From positions 155,398-219,397 of the forward strand of contig NZ_FRDK01000006.1 of the NCBI RefSeq assembly GCF_900143245.1: a stretch of 64,000 nucleotides of DNA, written 5' to 3'. Position 1 is the stretch's first letter; each line of letters opens with the position of its first letter. Made by a program: the position numbers and the translations under genes. Under the pieces are notes generated by a model, which did no database searches, was not told the origin of the DNA, and worked only from the letters and a program-made list of their open reading frames with translations. This DNA is from Flavobacterium fryxellicola (lineage in GTDB: Bacteria > Bacteroidota > Bacteroidia > Flavobacteriales > Flavobacteriaceae). This document shows positions 47,810 through 56,471 of this stretch, piece by piece.

Positions 47810-47912
47810 TGGAGCTATTTCCTGCTCTACACTGTATCTTTTTATCCTGAATCTAGTTCAGAATCCTGAACTAGATTCAGGATAAAAAGGATGCCGTTTC
47901 GATCAGGGCTAA
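47810..47912. repeat. Intergenic repeat, family 1, copy C
   Basis: Begins GGAGCTATTTCCTGCTCTACACTG and ends AAGGATGCCGTTTCGATCAGGGCTA. The middle is a perfect 23-base-arm hairpin (47839-47861 / 47866-47888) with a 4-base loop. This is the copy closest to the form known from other Flavobacterium intergenic regions. Confidence 0.7.
47839..47888. terminator. Perfect 23-bp hairpin, possible bidirectional terminator
   Basis: Arms start TTTTTATCCTGAATC and end GATTCAGGATAAAAA with only the four bases AATC between them. The T and A tracts at the arm bases would let the structure end transcription from both sides. It lies after the phosphorylase and before the GNAT gene. Confidence 0.5.
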
Positions 47913-47943
47913 CACTTAACTAGCAACTTTATTTTTACAAAAC

Positions 47944-48471
47944 ATGAATCTCATTCTAGAAACCGACCGACTGATTTTAAGAGAAATGAAACTTTCAGAT
48001 GCAGAAGCTTTGTTTGAAATGGATCGTAATCCTAAGGTACATCAATTTCTTTGGAACAAACCATTAACGGATATTAGCGAAGTACATTCGTATATCGAAT
48101 CCGTTAGAACTCAGTATAGCACTAATAATATTGGACGATTTGTAACTGTTTTAAAAGAAACCAATGAACTCATCGGTTGGGCAGGATTAAAATACAACAC
48201 TGAAATGGTCAATAATAAAATTAATTTTTATGATATTGGGTATCGCTTGAACGAAAAGTTTTGGGGAAAAGGATACGCCACCGAAGCCAGTTTCGCTTGG
48301 TTGCATTATGGATTTAAAGTGATGAAAATCAAAGTTATGGAGGCTACGGCACACACCGATAATGTCCCATCAAACAGAATATTACAAAAAATTGGACTTA
48401 AAATGACCAATCAGTTCATGGAAGACGATATCCCGTGGAATTGGTATGAATTAAAAAATCCTAACCTATAA
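47944..48471 (+). CDS. GNAT family N-acetyltransferase (RimJ/RimL-like)
   Basis: A 175-residue acetyltransferase. The acetyl-CoA loop is KFWGKGYATEAS in the typical R/Q-x-x-G-x-G/A position, the N-terminus TDRLILREMKLSDAEALFEM is RimJ/RimL-like, and the end has NVPSNRILQKIGLK. Substrate may be a protein N-terminus or small amine. Its stop overlaps the next start (TAATG), so both are cotranslated. Confidence 0.9.
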   Translation: MNLILETDRLILREMKLSDAEALFEMDRNPKVHQFLWNKPLTDISEVHSYIESVRTQYSTNNIGRFVTVLKETNELIGWAGLKYNTEMVNNKINFYDIGYRLNEKFWGKGYATEASFAWLHYGFKVMKIKVMEATAHTDNVPSNRILQKIGLKMTNQFMEDDIPWNWYELKNPNL

Positions 48472-49322
48472 TGACAACAATAAAAATAGCTGGAGTTCCA
48501 GAACATTTCAATTTGCCTTGGCATTTGAGTATGGAAAACGGAGACTTCGAAAAAGAAAATATCGATTTACAATGGACGGATGTTCCCGAGGGTACGGGAA
48601 AAATGTGTCAAATGCTTCGTGATGGTCAAACTGATGTTGCGGTCATCCTAACAGAAGGAATCGTGAAAGATATCATTGCCGGGAATCCAAGTAAAATTGT
48701 TCAAGTTTATGTCGAAAGTCCCTTGATTTGGGGAATTCATGTAGCTGCAAATTCTGGTTATAAGAAATTAGCCGACCTAGAAAACACTACAGTGGCTATT
48801 TCCAGATTGGGTTCTGGCTCCCAGTTAATGGCATATGTCAATGCGGGTAATCAAGGTTGGGAAACTGAAAATTTGCAATTTAAAATCGTAAACACAATCG
48901 ATGGAGCCGTTGAAGCTTTGACTAACGGAACTGCCGACTATTTTATGTGGGAGCGTTTTATGACCAAACCATTAGTTGACAAAGGCGCTTTCCGTCGCCT
49001 AGAAGATTGTCCTACGCCTTGGCCTTGTTTTGTGATTGCCGTTCGAAATGAAATTTTGGAAAAGCGACCCGAAATTATTTCGAAAATTATCAAAATAATT
49101 AATAGCGCTACAAAAGAATTTAAAGATATTCCAAGTATTGAGAAAACCTTAGCATTAAAATACCACCAAAAAATTGAGGATATTGAAGAATGGTTGTCGC
49201 TAACCAGATGGTCGCAAAATACATTTTCAGAAATAATGTTAAACAAAGTGCAAAATCAACTTTTTCAACTTAAAATTATCGAGAAAAAAGGTACTTTTGA
49301 GGATATAGTAAGAACAGTATAG
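48471..49322 (+). CDS. Periplasmic-binding-protein-like (NMT1/SsuA fold) protein without signal peptide
   Basis: A 283-residue type 2 solute-binding fold: TIKIAGVPEHFNLPWHL at the start, then QMLRDGQTDVAVILTEGIV, SRLGSGSQLMAYV and PWPCFVIAVRNEIL. The sequence begins directly with the first beta-strand, so no export signal is present. It is coupled to the GNAT gene, and no ABC permease or ATPase is near. It may act as a cytoplasmic ligand sensor or enzyme rather than transport component. Confidence 0.8.
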   Translation: MTTIKIAGVPEHFNLPWHLSMENGDFEKENIDLQWTDVPEGTGKMCQMLRDGQTDVAVILTEGIVKDIIAGNPSKIVQVYVESPLIWGIHVAANSGYKKLADLENTTVAISRLGSGSQLMAYVNAGNQGWETENLQFKIVNTIDGAVEALTNGTADYFMWERFMTKPLVDKGAFRRLEDCPTPWPCFVIAVRNEILEKRPEIISKIIKIINSATKEFKDIPSIEKTLALKYHQKIEDIEEWLSLTRWSQNTFSEIMLNKVQNQLFQLKIIEKKGTFEDIVRTV

Positions 49323-49343
49323 AGAACTGTTTTTATCTTTGCT

Positions 49344-50276
49344 ATGATAAAAATAAAAAAAATTAATTTTCAAGGTCTAAAACAGCAATTTCAGGTAAAA
49401 AAACCTTGGGATGACGTTATTATTTTTGTCCTGAATATCTTGATCGCAATCCCCGTTTTTATCATTGTACATCAAAATCTAATCAATCCCAATTGGTTTC
49501 TAAATATTGATAGAGTCGTACTTTTCATTGTAATGGTAGTTGTTATTCAAATTATTCTACGTTTCCTACGAACCATTATCATCTTTTGTATTATTTTGTA
49601 TGTCTTGGTATTATTTTATGGTTCAACTATTGGGAACTATGGTTTTAACAGTGTTTTTGAAGATTACAATTCAATTCTGTATACCATGTCCGATAATCCC
49701 TATCCACAAGATATTATTATTGCTAAACTACTTCCATTCCCCAATAAATCAAAGATTATAAATGCAATAGAATATCAAAATCCAAAAGTCAGAAATTTTG
49801 CTGTTATGGCTACCTCAAAACATTTTAAAGAAGTAAAAGGTTATTCTGATTATAGAACTATCATACAGTGCTTTGCCGTTTTCAAAGAAATAAATAGCAG
49901 ATGGAACTATGTTAGCGATCCAAAAGCTCGTGATTATATTGCTACCGCGACCGAGTCGTTACTTTATTTTTCTGGTGACTGCGATGATCATTCCATATTA
50001 ATGGCGGCCACCATCAAGTCTATTGGTGGCACTCCCAGATTGATTCATACCACTGGACATATTTATCCCGAAATATTAATAGGATCTTTGACTGATTTAG
50101 AAAAAGTAAATTTTCTAATTAAAAATGTTTTATTTATCGCCGAAAGTAATAATAAACAACTTTTTTATCACGTTGATGAGCGAGGCCAAATATGGATGAA
50201 CCTTGATTATACGGCTAGATATCCTGGTGGACCTTTTTTATCTGAGGAAATTTTAGGAGCGCTAACATTAGATTAA
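49344..50276 (+). CDS. Membrane-anchored transglutaminase-like protease-fold protein
   Basis: A 310-residue protein. Two to three hydrophobic helices (about residues 22-45 and 55-90) anchor it; the remainder has the transglutaminase-like core: catalytic Cys in FSGDCDDHSILMAATIKSIGG, His in TTGHIYPEILI and a likely Asp in MNLDYTARYPGG. The active domain is probably periplasmic or cytosolic facing, which cannot be decided. It is 21 bases after the solute-binding-like gene and may belong to the same unit. Confidence 0.78.
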   Translation: MIKIKKINFQGLKQQFQVKKPWDDVIIFVLNILIAIPVFIIVHQNLINPNWFLNIDRVVLFIVMVVVIQIILRFLRTIIIFCIILYVLVLFYGSTIGNYGFNSVFEDYNSILYTMSDNPYPQDIIIAKLLPFPNKSKIINAIEYQNPKVRNFAVMATSKHFKEVKGYSDYRTIIQCFAVFKEINSRWNYVSDPKARDYIATATESLLYFSGDCDDHSILMAATIKSIGGTPRLIHTTGHIYPEILIGSLTDLEKVNFLIKNVLFIAESNNKQLFYHVDERGQIWMNLDYTARYPGGPFLSEEILGALTLD

Positions 50277-50410
50277 TTCGGTAATATTTTTGTTCCTATT
50301 ATTATTTATTTATTTTCAAATATATAATTATTCGGGCTTCCCATCCCTTTAATCATTAATTTTCGCTATCTTAACAAAACTTAAAATTCTTATTAAATTT
50401 AAAGTTTACT

Positions 50411-52669
50411 ATGGACAATTTAAAACTCAAAGCCTTTATACCTCTTTTATATCTCGTATGGTCAGACGATCTTTTAAATCAAAAAGAAGTAGCCACTTTG
50501 CACGATTTTATCGTTTTCCAGAACTGGCTTACTGCAGAAGAAAAGAAATTGCTTCTTGCAAAGGTAGCCGTTTCCGCGCCTCCGGCTAGAGAAGTAGTGG
50601 CTGATTGGAAAAGGCAAGTCGAAACTATTCTTCAAGAAAATATCTCAGTTAAGTCTATTTTTGATATTTCGATTTTACTTGCTGAAAATGATAAAATCAT
50701 CAACGATCTCCGACCCGCTTTTGTAAAACTCGAAAATGATTTAGGAATTTCAGGCGAGGAAGCTATAACTGATTTCAAAACGGTTGCAAAGACTTTTACT
50801 TCAGATTGTGAAACTAACCATGGATTTGAAATAGAAAAACTAACTCAAATCTTGGACGGAAAACAAGCAGCAATTATTAAAAAGGTAAAATCTATTATCA
50901 GCCGACCCGAATTTGCCTATGAAACCTCTACAGATACTGCTGTTTACCGTGAAAAAGTTTATGTGTGGTGCAAAATACTCGCAGCAGAAAATTTAGGGAA
51001 TATGGGGTATCCAAAGCAATATGGCGGAGGTGAAAATATAGCTGATTATTTTGCTGTAATGGAAACATTGAGTTACCACGATTTAAGCTTGGTAATCAAA
51101 TTTGGTGTGCAATTTGGACTTTGGGGAATGAGCATTCAATCCCTTGGTACAGAAAAACATTATAGTAAGTACTTAAAAGATATTGGTTCACTTAAACTCC
51201 CAGGCTGTTTTGCCATGACGGAAACAAATCACGGTTCTAATGTGAAAGGGTTGGAAACAACGGCAACCTATAATCATCATAAACAAACCTTTACCATTCA
51301 TACGCCGCATGAAAAGGCACAAAAAGAATATATTGGTAACGCTGCGGTACACGGACAAATGGCTACTGTTTTTGCAAAATTAATTATTAGCGAAACAGAT
51401 TATGGGGTCAATGCGTTTATCGTTCCGCTTCGAGATGCCAACAGTACAATTTTAGAAGGAATTACTATAGGTGATTGTGGACTTAAAATGGGACTTAATG
51501 GTGTTGATAACGGCACCATTCGTTTTGACAATGTCATAATTCCAAAAGAAAATATGTTAGATCGATTTGCTTCGATTAATGAAAAAGGCGAATTTGAAAG
51601 TCCAATTCCAAGTGACAATAGACGCTTTTTTACAATGCTTGGAACTTTGGTCGGAGGCAGAATTGGGATTCCTAGATCTGCTTTGGCTGCAGCCAAATCT
51701 GGCTTAACAATCGCCATTAAATATAGCGACAAGCGCAGGCAATTTGGCCCAGAAGGCGGCTCCGAAGTTCCCATATTAAATTACCGCATCCACCAACGAC
51801 GACTCCTTCCTTTGCTGGCAAAAACATATGCAATCCATTTTGCGTTACACTATGTTACGAATCGTTTTATTAATAAAAGTGAGTCTGAAATGCCTGAAAT
51901 TGAAGGCCTCGCTGCAGGAATGAAAGCCTACTCTACTTGGAGTACCACCGCAATTTTACAAGAATGCAGAGAGGCATGTGGTGGTAAAGGTTATTTATCT
52001 GAAAACCGCATCGATGCTTTAAAAAATGATACTGAAATCTATACGACTTTTGAAGGAGACAACACTGTATTGATGCAATTAGTAGCTAAAAGCCGTTTAT
52101 CAGAATTTCGAAAATCATTTGGCGAAATGGATGCAATGAGAATAATCAATTATGTTTATGAAAATGCTAAAACTTCTATTTCTGAAAAAAATCCAATTGC
52201 AACTAGAAAAACAGATGAAACCCATTTACTTGATGAGGATTATCATTTAAATGCTTTTCAATACCGTGAAAAAAGGATTTTGGCATCTGCAGCAAAGCGA
52301 TTAAAAAAACTCATTGATAGCGGACTTGAACCTTACGATGCCTTTAATGTAGTGCAGCACCAAATGATTGATGTGGCTCAGGCCTATCTTGAACGAATTG
52401 TCTTAGAGCAATTTCAAGAAGCTATTCAGGCCACAGAAGATCCGAAAAGTAAAGAAATCTTGGTGAAATTATGTCAACTATATGCGCTTTCACAAATTGA
52501 AAAAAATAAAGGATGGTATCTTGAGGACGGTTATATGGAAGCTGTAAAAACAAAAGCCATTCGCAAAATGGTCAATCAACTTTGCTGGGAAATTAGGCCT
52601 GATGCTGTTTCTTTGGTAAAAGCATTTGATATTCCTGACAGTTGTCTTGCTGCACCAATTGCTTTCTAA
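50411..52669 (+). CDS. Acyl-CoA dehydrogenase / acyl-CoA oxidase-like, long form
   Basis: A 752-residue flavoprotein, longer than classic 380-residue dehydrogenases because of N- and C-terminal extensions like acyl-CoA oxidases. FAD site segments: CFAMTETNHGSNVKGLETTA, GIPRSALAAAKSGLTIAIKYSDKRRQFG, CGGKGYLSENRIDALKNDTEIYTTFEGDN, quoted by key parts TETNHGSN, RRQFG and TTFEGDN. It likely begins beta-oxidation of fatty acyl-CoA. Single gene. Confidence 0.88.
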   Translation: MDNLKLKAFIPLLYLVWSDDLLNQKEVATLHDFIVFQNWLTAEEKKLLLAKVAVSAPPAREVVADWKRQVETILQENISVKSIFDISILLAENDKIINDLRPAFVKLENDLGISGEEAITDFKTVAKTFTSDCETNHGFEIEKLTQILDGKQAAIIKKVKSIISRPEFAYETSTDTAVYREKVYVWCKILAAENLGNMGYPKQYGGGENIADYFAVMETLSYHDLSLVIKFGVQFGLWGMSIQSLGTEKHYSKYLKDIGSLKLPGCFAMTETNHGSNVKGLETTATYNHHKQTFTIHTPHEKAQKEYIGNAAVHGQMATVFAKLIISETDYGVNAFIVPLRDANSTILEGITIGDCGLKMGLNGVDNGTIRFDNVIIPKENMLDRFASINEKGEFESPIPSDNRRFFTMLGTLVGGRIGIPRSALAAAKSGLTIAIKYSDKRRQFGPEGGSEVPILNYRIHQRRLLPLLAKTYAIHFALHYVTNRFINKSESEMPEIEGLAAGMKAYSTWSTTAILQECREACGGKGYLSENRIDALKNDTEIYTTFEGDNTVLMQLVAKSRLSEFRKSFGEMDAMRIINYVYENAKTSISEKNPIATRKTDETHLLDEDYHLNAFQYREKRILASAAKRLKKLIDSGLEPYDAFNVVQHQMIDVAQAYLERIVLEQFQEAIQATEDPKSKEILVKLCQLYALSQIEKNKGWYLEDGYMEAVKTKAIRKMVNQLCWEIRPDAVSLVKAFDIPDSCLAAPIAF

Positions 52670-53029
52670 GTGTATAATTCATTCGTAAAGGGGAAACGAA
52701 AAGACCAAACAAGGCCCATCGATTTCTTGACATGTTTTAGGGTCCTTAAAAAACTGTTTATACAATGATTTTTTCAGTATTTGAAAGTATTTTCTTTGCA
52801 TCATTGCCGAGTTAAAATAAAAATAAAAGCATTTCGTAATTTACACAGACATTTTTTAAAATTCCAACAAACGTTGTACCAATTGCTTCAAAAAATATTT
52901 TGACGCTGTTGTTATCTGTCCTTTCCCTACATGATGAGGCTATTAGAATCATGGTAGATCAGGCGATTATTCTGTTTGAATATTTCAGCTGGTCGTGTGC
53001 GGCGTTTTACTCGACAATTCTACGATAGT

Positions 53030-53060
53030 TTTGTATTAATGGACTTTTGCATTAAATTTG
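53030..53060 (+). promoter_or_regulatory. Strong Bacteroidota promoter TTTG-N19-TAAATTTG
   Basis: TTTG at 53030-53033 and TAAATTTG at 53053-53060 match both elements of the consensus with ideal spacing. Transcription would begin near 53065, giving a leader of about 160 bases before the GTG at 53228. Confidence 0.7.
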
Positions 53061-53085
53061 CGCAACTGCCGTAAGCGGCAAAATA

Positions 53086-53112
53086 ATGAAAAAGATTAAT
53101 TTCTCTCTTTAG
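53086..53112 (+). other. Putative leader ORF 1 (MKKINFSL)
   Basis: ATG AAA AAG ATT AAT TTC TCT CTT TAG lies just after the 5' hairpin. It could be a leader peptide for translational attenuation, a mechanism known before resistance genes in Bacteroidota. Short ORFs arise by chance, so confidence is low. Confidence 0.3.
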
Positions 53113-53126
53113 GTTAATAAGAATTG

Positions 53127-53195
53127 ATGAAAGTCAGCAACACTACATTACGATTAGATTCAGCATTTATTGTATTGGCTACGTTTCTTTTATAG
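53127..53195 (+). other. Putative leader ORF 2 (22 codons)
   Basis: Starts MKVSNTTLRLDS and ends TFLL, stopping 33 bases before the monooxygenase GTG. Same caveat as leader ORF 1. Confidence 0.25.
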
Positions 53196-53227
53196 CGGAT
53201 GTCAAAGTAAAATAATTTGAAAAGAAA

Positions 53228-54703
53228 GTGAAAAAAGCAGAAAATAAAGAAACAAGCTGGACCATTTGTCAAGAATGTCAGGGACGGGGGAAAAAAAGTA
53301 GAGGGCTTAGCGATAAAGCCCGACGCAACTACCAGATGGCAGTTGATAAATTTGAAAAGTCGTCCAGTAAAGAGGTAGCTCCAGCTCCACCTAAAGCCCA
53401 CCTCTACTCTTGCGCAAACTGCGGCGGATCTGGGTTAATTCAATCTGCTAATTATCCAGCTGTGGATAAAGAAAAGTACCCACACGTTGCTATTATTGGC
53501 GGTGGTATTGGAGGAGTCGCTTTAGCTGTGGCTTGCTTACACCGTGGGATTCCTTTTACACTTTATGAGCGCGATAGCAATTTTGATGCTCGATCACAAG
53601 GCTACGGACTTACTTTACAACAAGCCAGTAAAGCCATCGAAGGATTGGGTATTTTCTCGTTAGAAAAAGGGGTGGTTTCAACAAGACATCTCGTGCACAC
53701 TACGGAAGGAAAAGTGATTGGGGAATGGGGTGTCAGAAAATGGATGCAGTCCGATAAAAAAACGACTGCCAAACGTTCAAATGTGCATATTTCAAGACAG
53801 TCTTTACGCTTTGCGCTACTCGAGCAACTAGGCACTCCTAATTTCGTTCAGTGGGGACACCAATTAATAGATTTTAAAGAATCTGTGGATGAAGGTGTAA
53901 ATCTAAGATTCCAAGTGAACGGCGAGGTGAAAAGTGCCAAGGCAGATCTTGTAGTGGGAGCCGATGGAATTCGCAGCGCCGTGCGAAAGATACTAATTGG
54001 TGACGATGACACCCCTTTGCGGTACCTCGATTGTATTGTAATATTAGGTATTTGTCCATTAGCTGCGCTTGAAGGTCTTGAAAGTTCTTTGTTAGACTCT
54101 GCCACGGTATTTCAAACTGCCAATGGCAATGAGCGAATCTATGTGATGCCTTATGATTTAGAATCAGTGATGTGGCAACTTAGCTTCCCAATGACTGAAG
54201 AAGAGGCAAAAATCTTAAGCTCTAAAGGACCTCAAGCACTCAAGGAAGAGGCTTGTCGCAGAACGCTGTGGCACAAACCCATTCCTGAGATTGTAACTGC
54301 AACTCCAGAGACTCACATTTCTGGATATCCTGTATACGACCGCAAATTACTAAGTTCAGAATTGTTAGAAAAAGGAGACAAAGTCACTTTGATTGGAGAT
54401 GCCGCTCACCCCATGAGTCCATTCAAAGGGCAAGGGGCAAATCAGGCACTACTGGATGCACTCACGCTGGCTCGAGGCATAGCAAAAGGATGTGGAGTCG
54501 TGTCGCAATGGAGAGAAAATGGAGTGAGGAAAAGTGTATTAACTGAGTTTGAAAAAGAAATGCTAGAACGGAGTGCTTCCAAAGTTAAAGATTCAGCTGC
54601 CGCCGCACAGTTCCTACATTCCATAATTGTGCTTCATGAGGGTGATGAGCCGAGAGGCCGATCTCTAAAGAAAAAAGATGCAAAACAAGAAAAGGTTGAT
54701 TGA
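53228..54703 (+). CDS. FAD-dependent monooxygenase (class A) with N-terminal DnaJ-type zinc motif
   Basis: A 491-residue flavin monooxygenase whose first 85 residues carry two CXXCXGXG motifs, C14QEC17QGRG and C62ANC65GGSG, the DnaJ-type zinc-binding pattern. The FAD part follows: GGGIGG (91-96), VGADGIRSAVRK, and GDAAHPMSPFKGQGANQALL, the layout of class A aromatic hydroxylases including TetX. GTG at 53228 is the only good start, since a stop lies five codons upstream. The gene is visibly more GC-rich than its neighbours, suggesting transfer. Whether it inactivates a drug or modifies a metabolite is unknown; TetX itself lacks the zinc module. Confidence 0.85.
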   Translation: MKKAENKETSWTICQECQGRGKKSRGLSDKARRNYQMAVDKFEKSSSKEVAPAPPKAHLYSCANCGGSGLIQSANYPAVDKEKYPHVAIIGGGIGGVALAVACLHRGIPFTLYERDSNFDARSQGYGLTLQQASKAIEGLGIFSLEKGVVSTRHLVHTTEGKVIGEWGVRKWMQSDKKTTAKRSNVHISRQSLRFALLEQLGTPNFVQWGHQLIDFKESVDEGVNLRFQVNGEVKSAKADLVVGADGIRSAVRKILIGDDDTPLRYLDCIVILGICPLAALEGLESSLLDSATVFQTANGNERIYVMPYDLESVMWQLSFPMTEEEAKILSSKGPQALKEEACRRTLWHKPIPEIVTATPETHISGYPVYDRKLLSSELLEKGDKVTLIGDAAHPMSPFKGQGANQALLDALTLARGIAKGCGVVSQWRENGVRKSVLTEFEKEMLERSASKVKDSAAAAQFLHSIIVLHEGDEPRGRSLKKKDAKQEKVD

Positions 54704-54910
54704 TGATAAACTTTTTTTTAAAATAAGTTTTGAACCAAATAAACTACAACTTTACGCTTTTTGACAAGGAAGATCTATTTCAATTAAAAGACAAAAAATA
54801 GCGTTTGCACTGCGGTAAATTAAAACAAAAACTAATTATAAAGAGTTGAATTTTAAACCTACTGCATCTTTATATCGACTTTTTAAATATTCCTGAAAAA
54901 CAAAGGCATA

Positions 54911-54938
54911 AAAAAACTCCATTATTTCTAATGGAGTT
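54911..54938 (-). terminator. Hairpin terminator, minus strand
   Basis: AACTCCATT (54915-54923) and AATGGAGTT (54930-54938) form a 9-bp stem with a 6-base loop; on the minus strand a T-run follows (54916-54911). It could end transcripts from the efflux operon. Confidence 0.6.
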
Positions 54939-55027
54939 AGTCTTGTGGGCTGTCAGGGACTGCAATCGAACACTTGATACCCATTTTGACTTTTTTTGAA
55001 AACCTACAATAGTATAAATGTGAAAAC

Positions 55028-55063
55028 AACAACGCCATTGTCTTCCAATGGCGTTGTTTGTTT
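55028..55063 (+). terminator. Strong hairpin terminator, probably bidirectional
   Basis: AACAACGCCATTG (55028-55040) and CAATGGCGTTGTT (55046-55058) pair perfectly over 13 bases, followed on the plus strand by TGTTTTT and on the minus strand by GTTTTC. It lies between convergent units. Confidence 0.65.
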
Positions 55064-55169
55064 TTCTGTGGTCCATAAGGGATCGTTTACGAACCATTTT
55101 ATGCAGGATTTAAAGAAGTTATCGATACTACGTTAGATTAAATATTCCTTTAATTATTACTCATTATAT

Positions 55170-56471
55170 TTACAACTGATTCCTTCTCAATAGGTTTATT
55201 TTCAAATTAATATATTGCAATTGAAGATTGTTTTTTAAAACCTCAAAATCAGCCGAAAGCGATTGATTTTTCACGGAGGAATAAACAATTGCTTCCACTT
55301 TGCCACTAGTAAATTTAGATTGTGTAGTCGCAAAAGAAGCTCTGGCAAACTTTTGCTTCTCGATTAATTTATATTGCAGTTGCGAATAATTTCTTTTGTT
55401 TTGTTCTTCTAGTATCACTTGTTTTTCTAATAGTTGTTTTTCCTGTTCAACTACTAGTTTTGCCTGATCACCTGCTATTTTTGATGCAATTATTTTTTTA
55501 TTGTTCCTAAAGCCATTGAAAACAGGAACGCTCAACTGCATACCAACTTGTTGACTTTTATTATCTTCTAATTGATTGAAAAAAGAATCTGTGTTGGCAT
55601 TTGCTTGTTTTATATTTTTATAATAAAAAGTAGAATATCCATAATACGCTGACAGTATCGGATAATTGCTGGCTCTTTCTAAACCGATCAACTGTAAACT
55701 GTTTTGATAATTGAGCTCGGCAAGTTTAATTTTAGGATTATACAACTCAGTATCAAAATCTTTATTTGCTTCCTTTAAATAAGGTTCTAATATTACTTCG
55801 CCTGTCGCCACATCCACAATATTCATCAACTGAAACAATTCTGTCTTTTTTATAGCATACAATTGCTCTGTTTCCTGATTTCGGATTTCTTCAGTCGAAA
55901 AGCTCAACTGCATATCATATAAATCACTTTGGGATTTACTCCCAATAGCAACTTCTTTATTTATTCTATCCAAATTGAATGAAGCTTGCTTGAGTTGTTC
56001 TTTTTGGATTTTCAATAACTCCTGTATATAAAGTGCTTGATAATAGCCATCTAAAATTTGCAGTTTGTATTCATTTTCTATGACTTCTACATCCGCTTTG
56101 GCTTGCTCAATATTAATTTTGTCTTTTTTAGCATTCGCAAAAGCACTGAAATCAATCAGATTCGTTTTGGCATTGAGATAGAAATTATCATTTTGAATAT
56201 TAGAACTTACTCTTCCATTAGTCGAAGGATCAATGGTGCTACCAAAATTATAACCTTGCTGTCCATACAAATCGACAGTAGGTAACATTCGATTTAAAAC
56301 CGAATTTTGTGATTTTTGTGTTCTTTTAATTTCCAGCTGTCTGATTTTTATTTCAATAGTCTTCTGCAATCCCGTTTCCACACAACGTGTGAGCGACCAA
56401 GAAGTATCCTGAGCACTTGCCAATGCACAAAAGGCTAAAAAGACAACTGTAAAAACAATTTTTTTATTCAT
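55170..56471 (-). CDS. TolC family outer-membrane efflux protein
   Basis: A 433-residue protein with signal peptide (hydrophobic 5-19, cleavage after ALASA). Two repeated helical hairpins of the outer-membrane factor fold are visible, with SLTRCVETGLQK at the start and LSVPVFNGFRNNKKI late. It forms the outer-membrane channel of the tripartite pump encoded just upstream. Its start overlaps the permease stop by 8 bases. Confidence 0.88.
   Translation of the reverse strand: MNKKIVFTVVFLAFCALASAQDTSWSLTRCVETGLQKTIEIKIRQLEIKRTQKSQNSVLNRMLPTVDLYGQQGYNFGSTIDPSTNGRVSSNIQNDNFYLNAKTNLIDFSAFANAKKDKINIEQAKADVEVIENEYKLQILDGYYQALYIQELLKIQKEQLKQASFNLDRINKEVAIGSKSQSDLYDMQLSFSTEEIRNQETEQLYAIKKTELFQLMNIVDVATGEVILEPYLKEANKDFDTELYNPKIKLAELNYQNSLQLIGLERASNYPILSAYYGYSTFYYKNIKQANANTDSFFNQLEDNKSQQVGMQLSVPVFNGFRNNKKIIASKIAGDQAKLVVEQEKQLLEKQVILEEQNKRNYSQLQYKLIEKQKFARASFATTQSKFTSGKVEAIVYSSVKNQSLSADFEVLKNNLQLQYINLKINLLRRNQL

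Larger units (their letters stand above)
52670..53227. other. 558-base region: spacer, promoter and leader of the monooxygenase gene
   Basis: 52670-53029 shows no gene. From 53030 on there is a consensus promoter and a leader of about 160 bases with a 5-bp stem hairpin TGCCG-TAAG-CGGCA (53067-53080) and two short ORFs. Confidence 0.6.
54704..55169. other. 466-base region with two strong hairpins and tRNA-like scraps
   Basis: No gene. It contains the hairpins at 54915-54938 and 55028-55058 and, between and after them, strings that resemble pieces of tRNA 3' ends (GTGGGCTGTCAGGGACTGCAATCGAACAC). It is the right flank of the apparently acquired monooxygenase gene. Confidence 0.5.

Noticed and set aside
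52900..53029. Gene remnant in the spacer before the monooxygenase
   Set aside because: A short open frame exists, but it has no start and no recognisable family pattern.
53114..53401. Minus-strand 95-codon frame over the monooxygenase start
   Set aside because: It overlaps the zinc motif coding sequence and would need to cross the strong promoter leader; nothing supports it.
53228..54703. Naming the monooxygenase tet(X)
   Set aside because: General class A motifs are shared with many hydroxylases, and the zinc module is foreign to TetX; resistance cannot be claimed from sequence alone.
54945..54985. tRNA gene
   Set aside because: Only a tRNA 3'-like scrap is present; no acceptor stem or anticodon arm can be folded.
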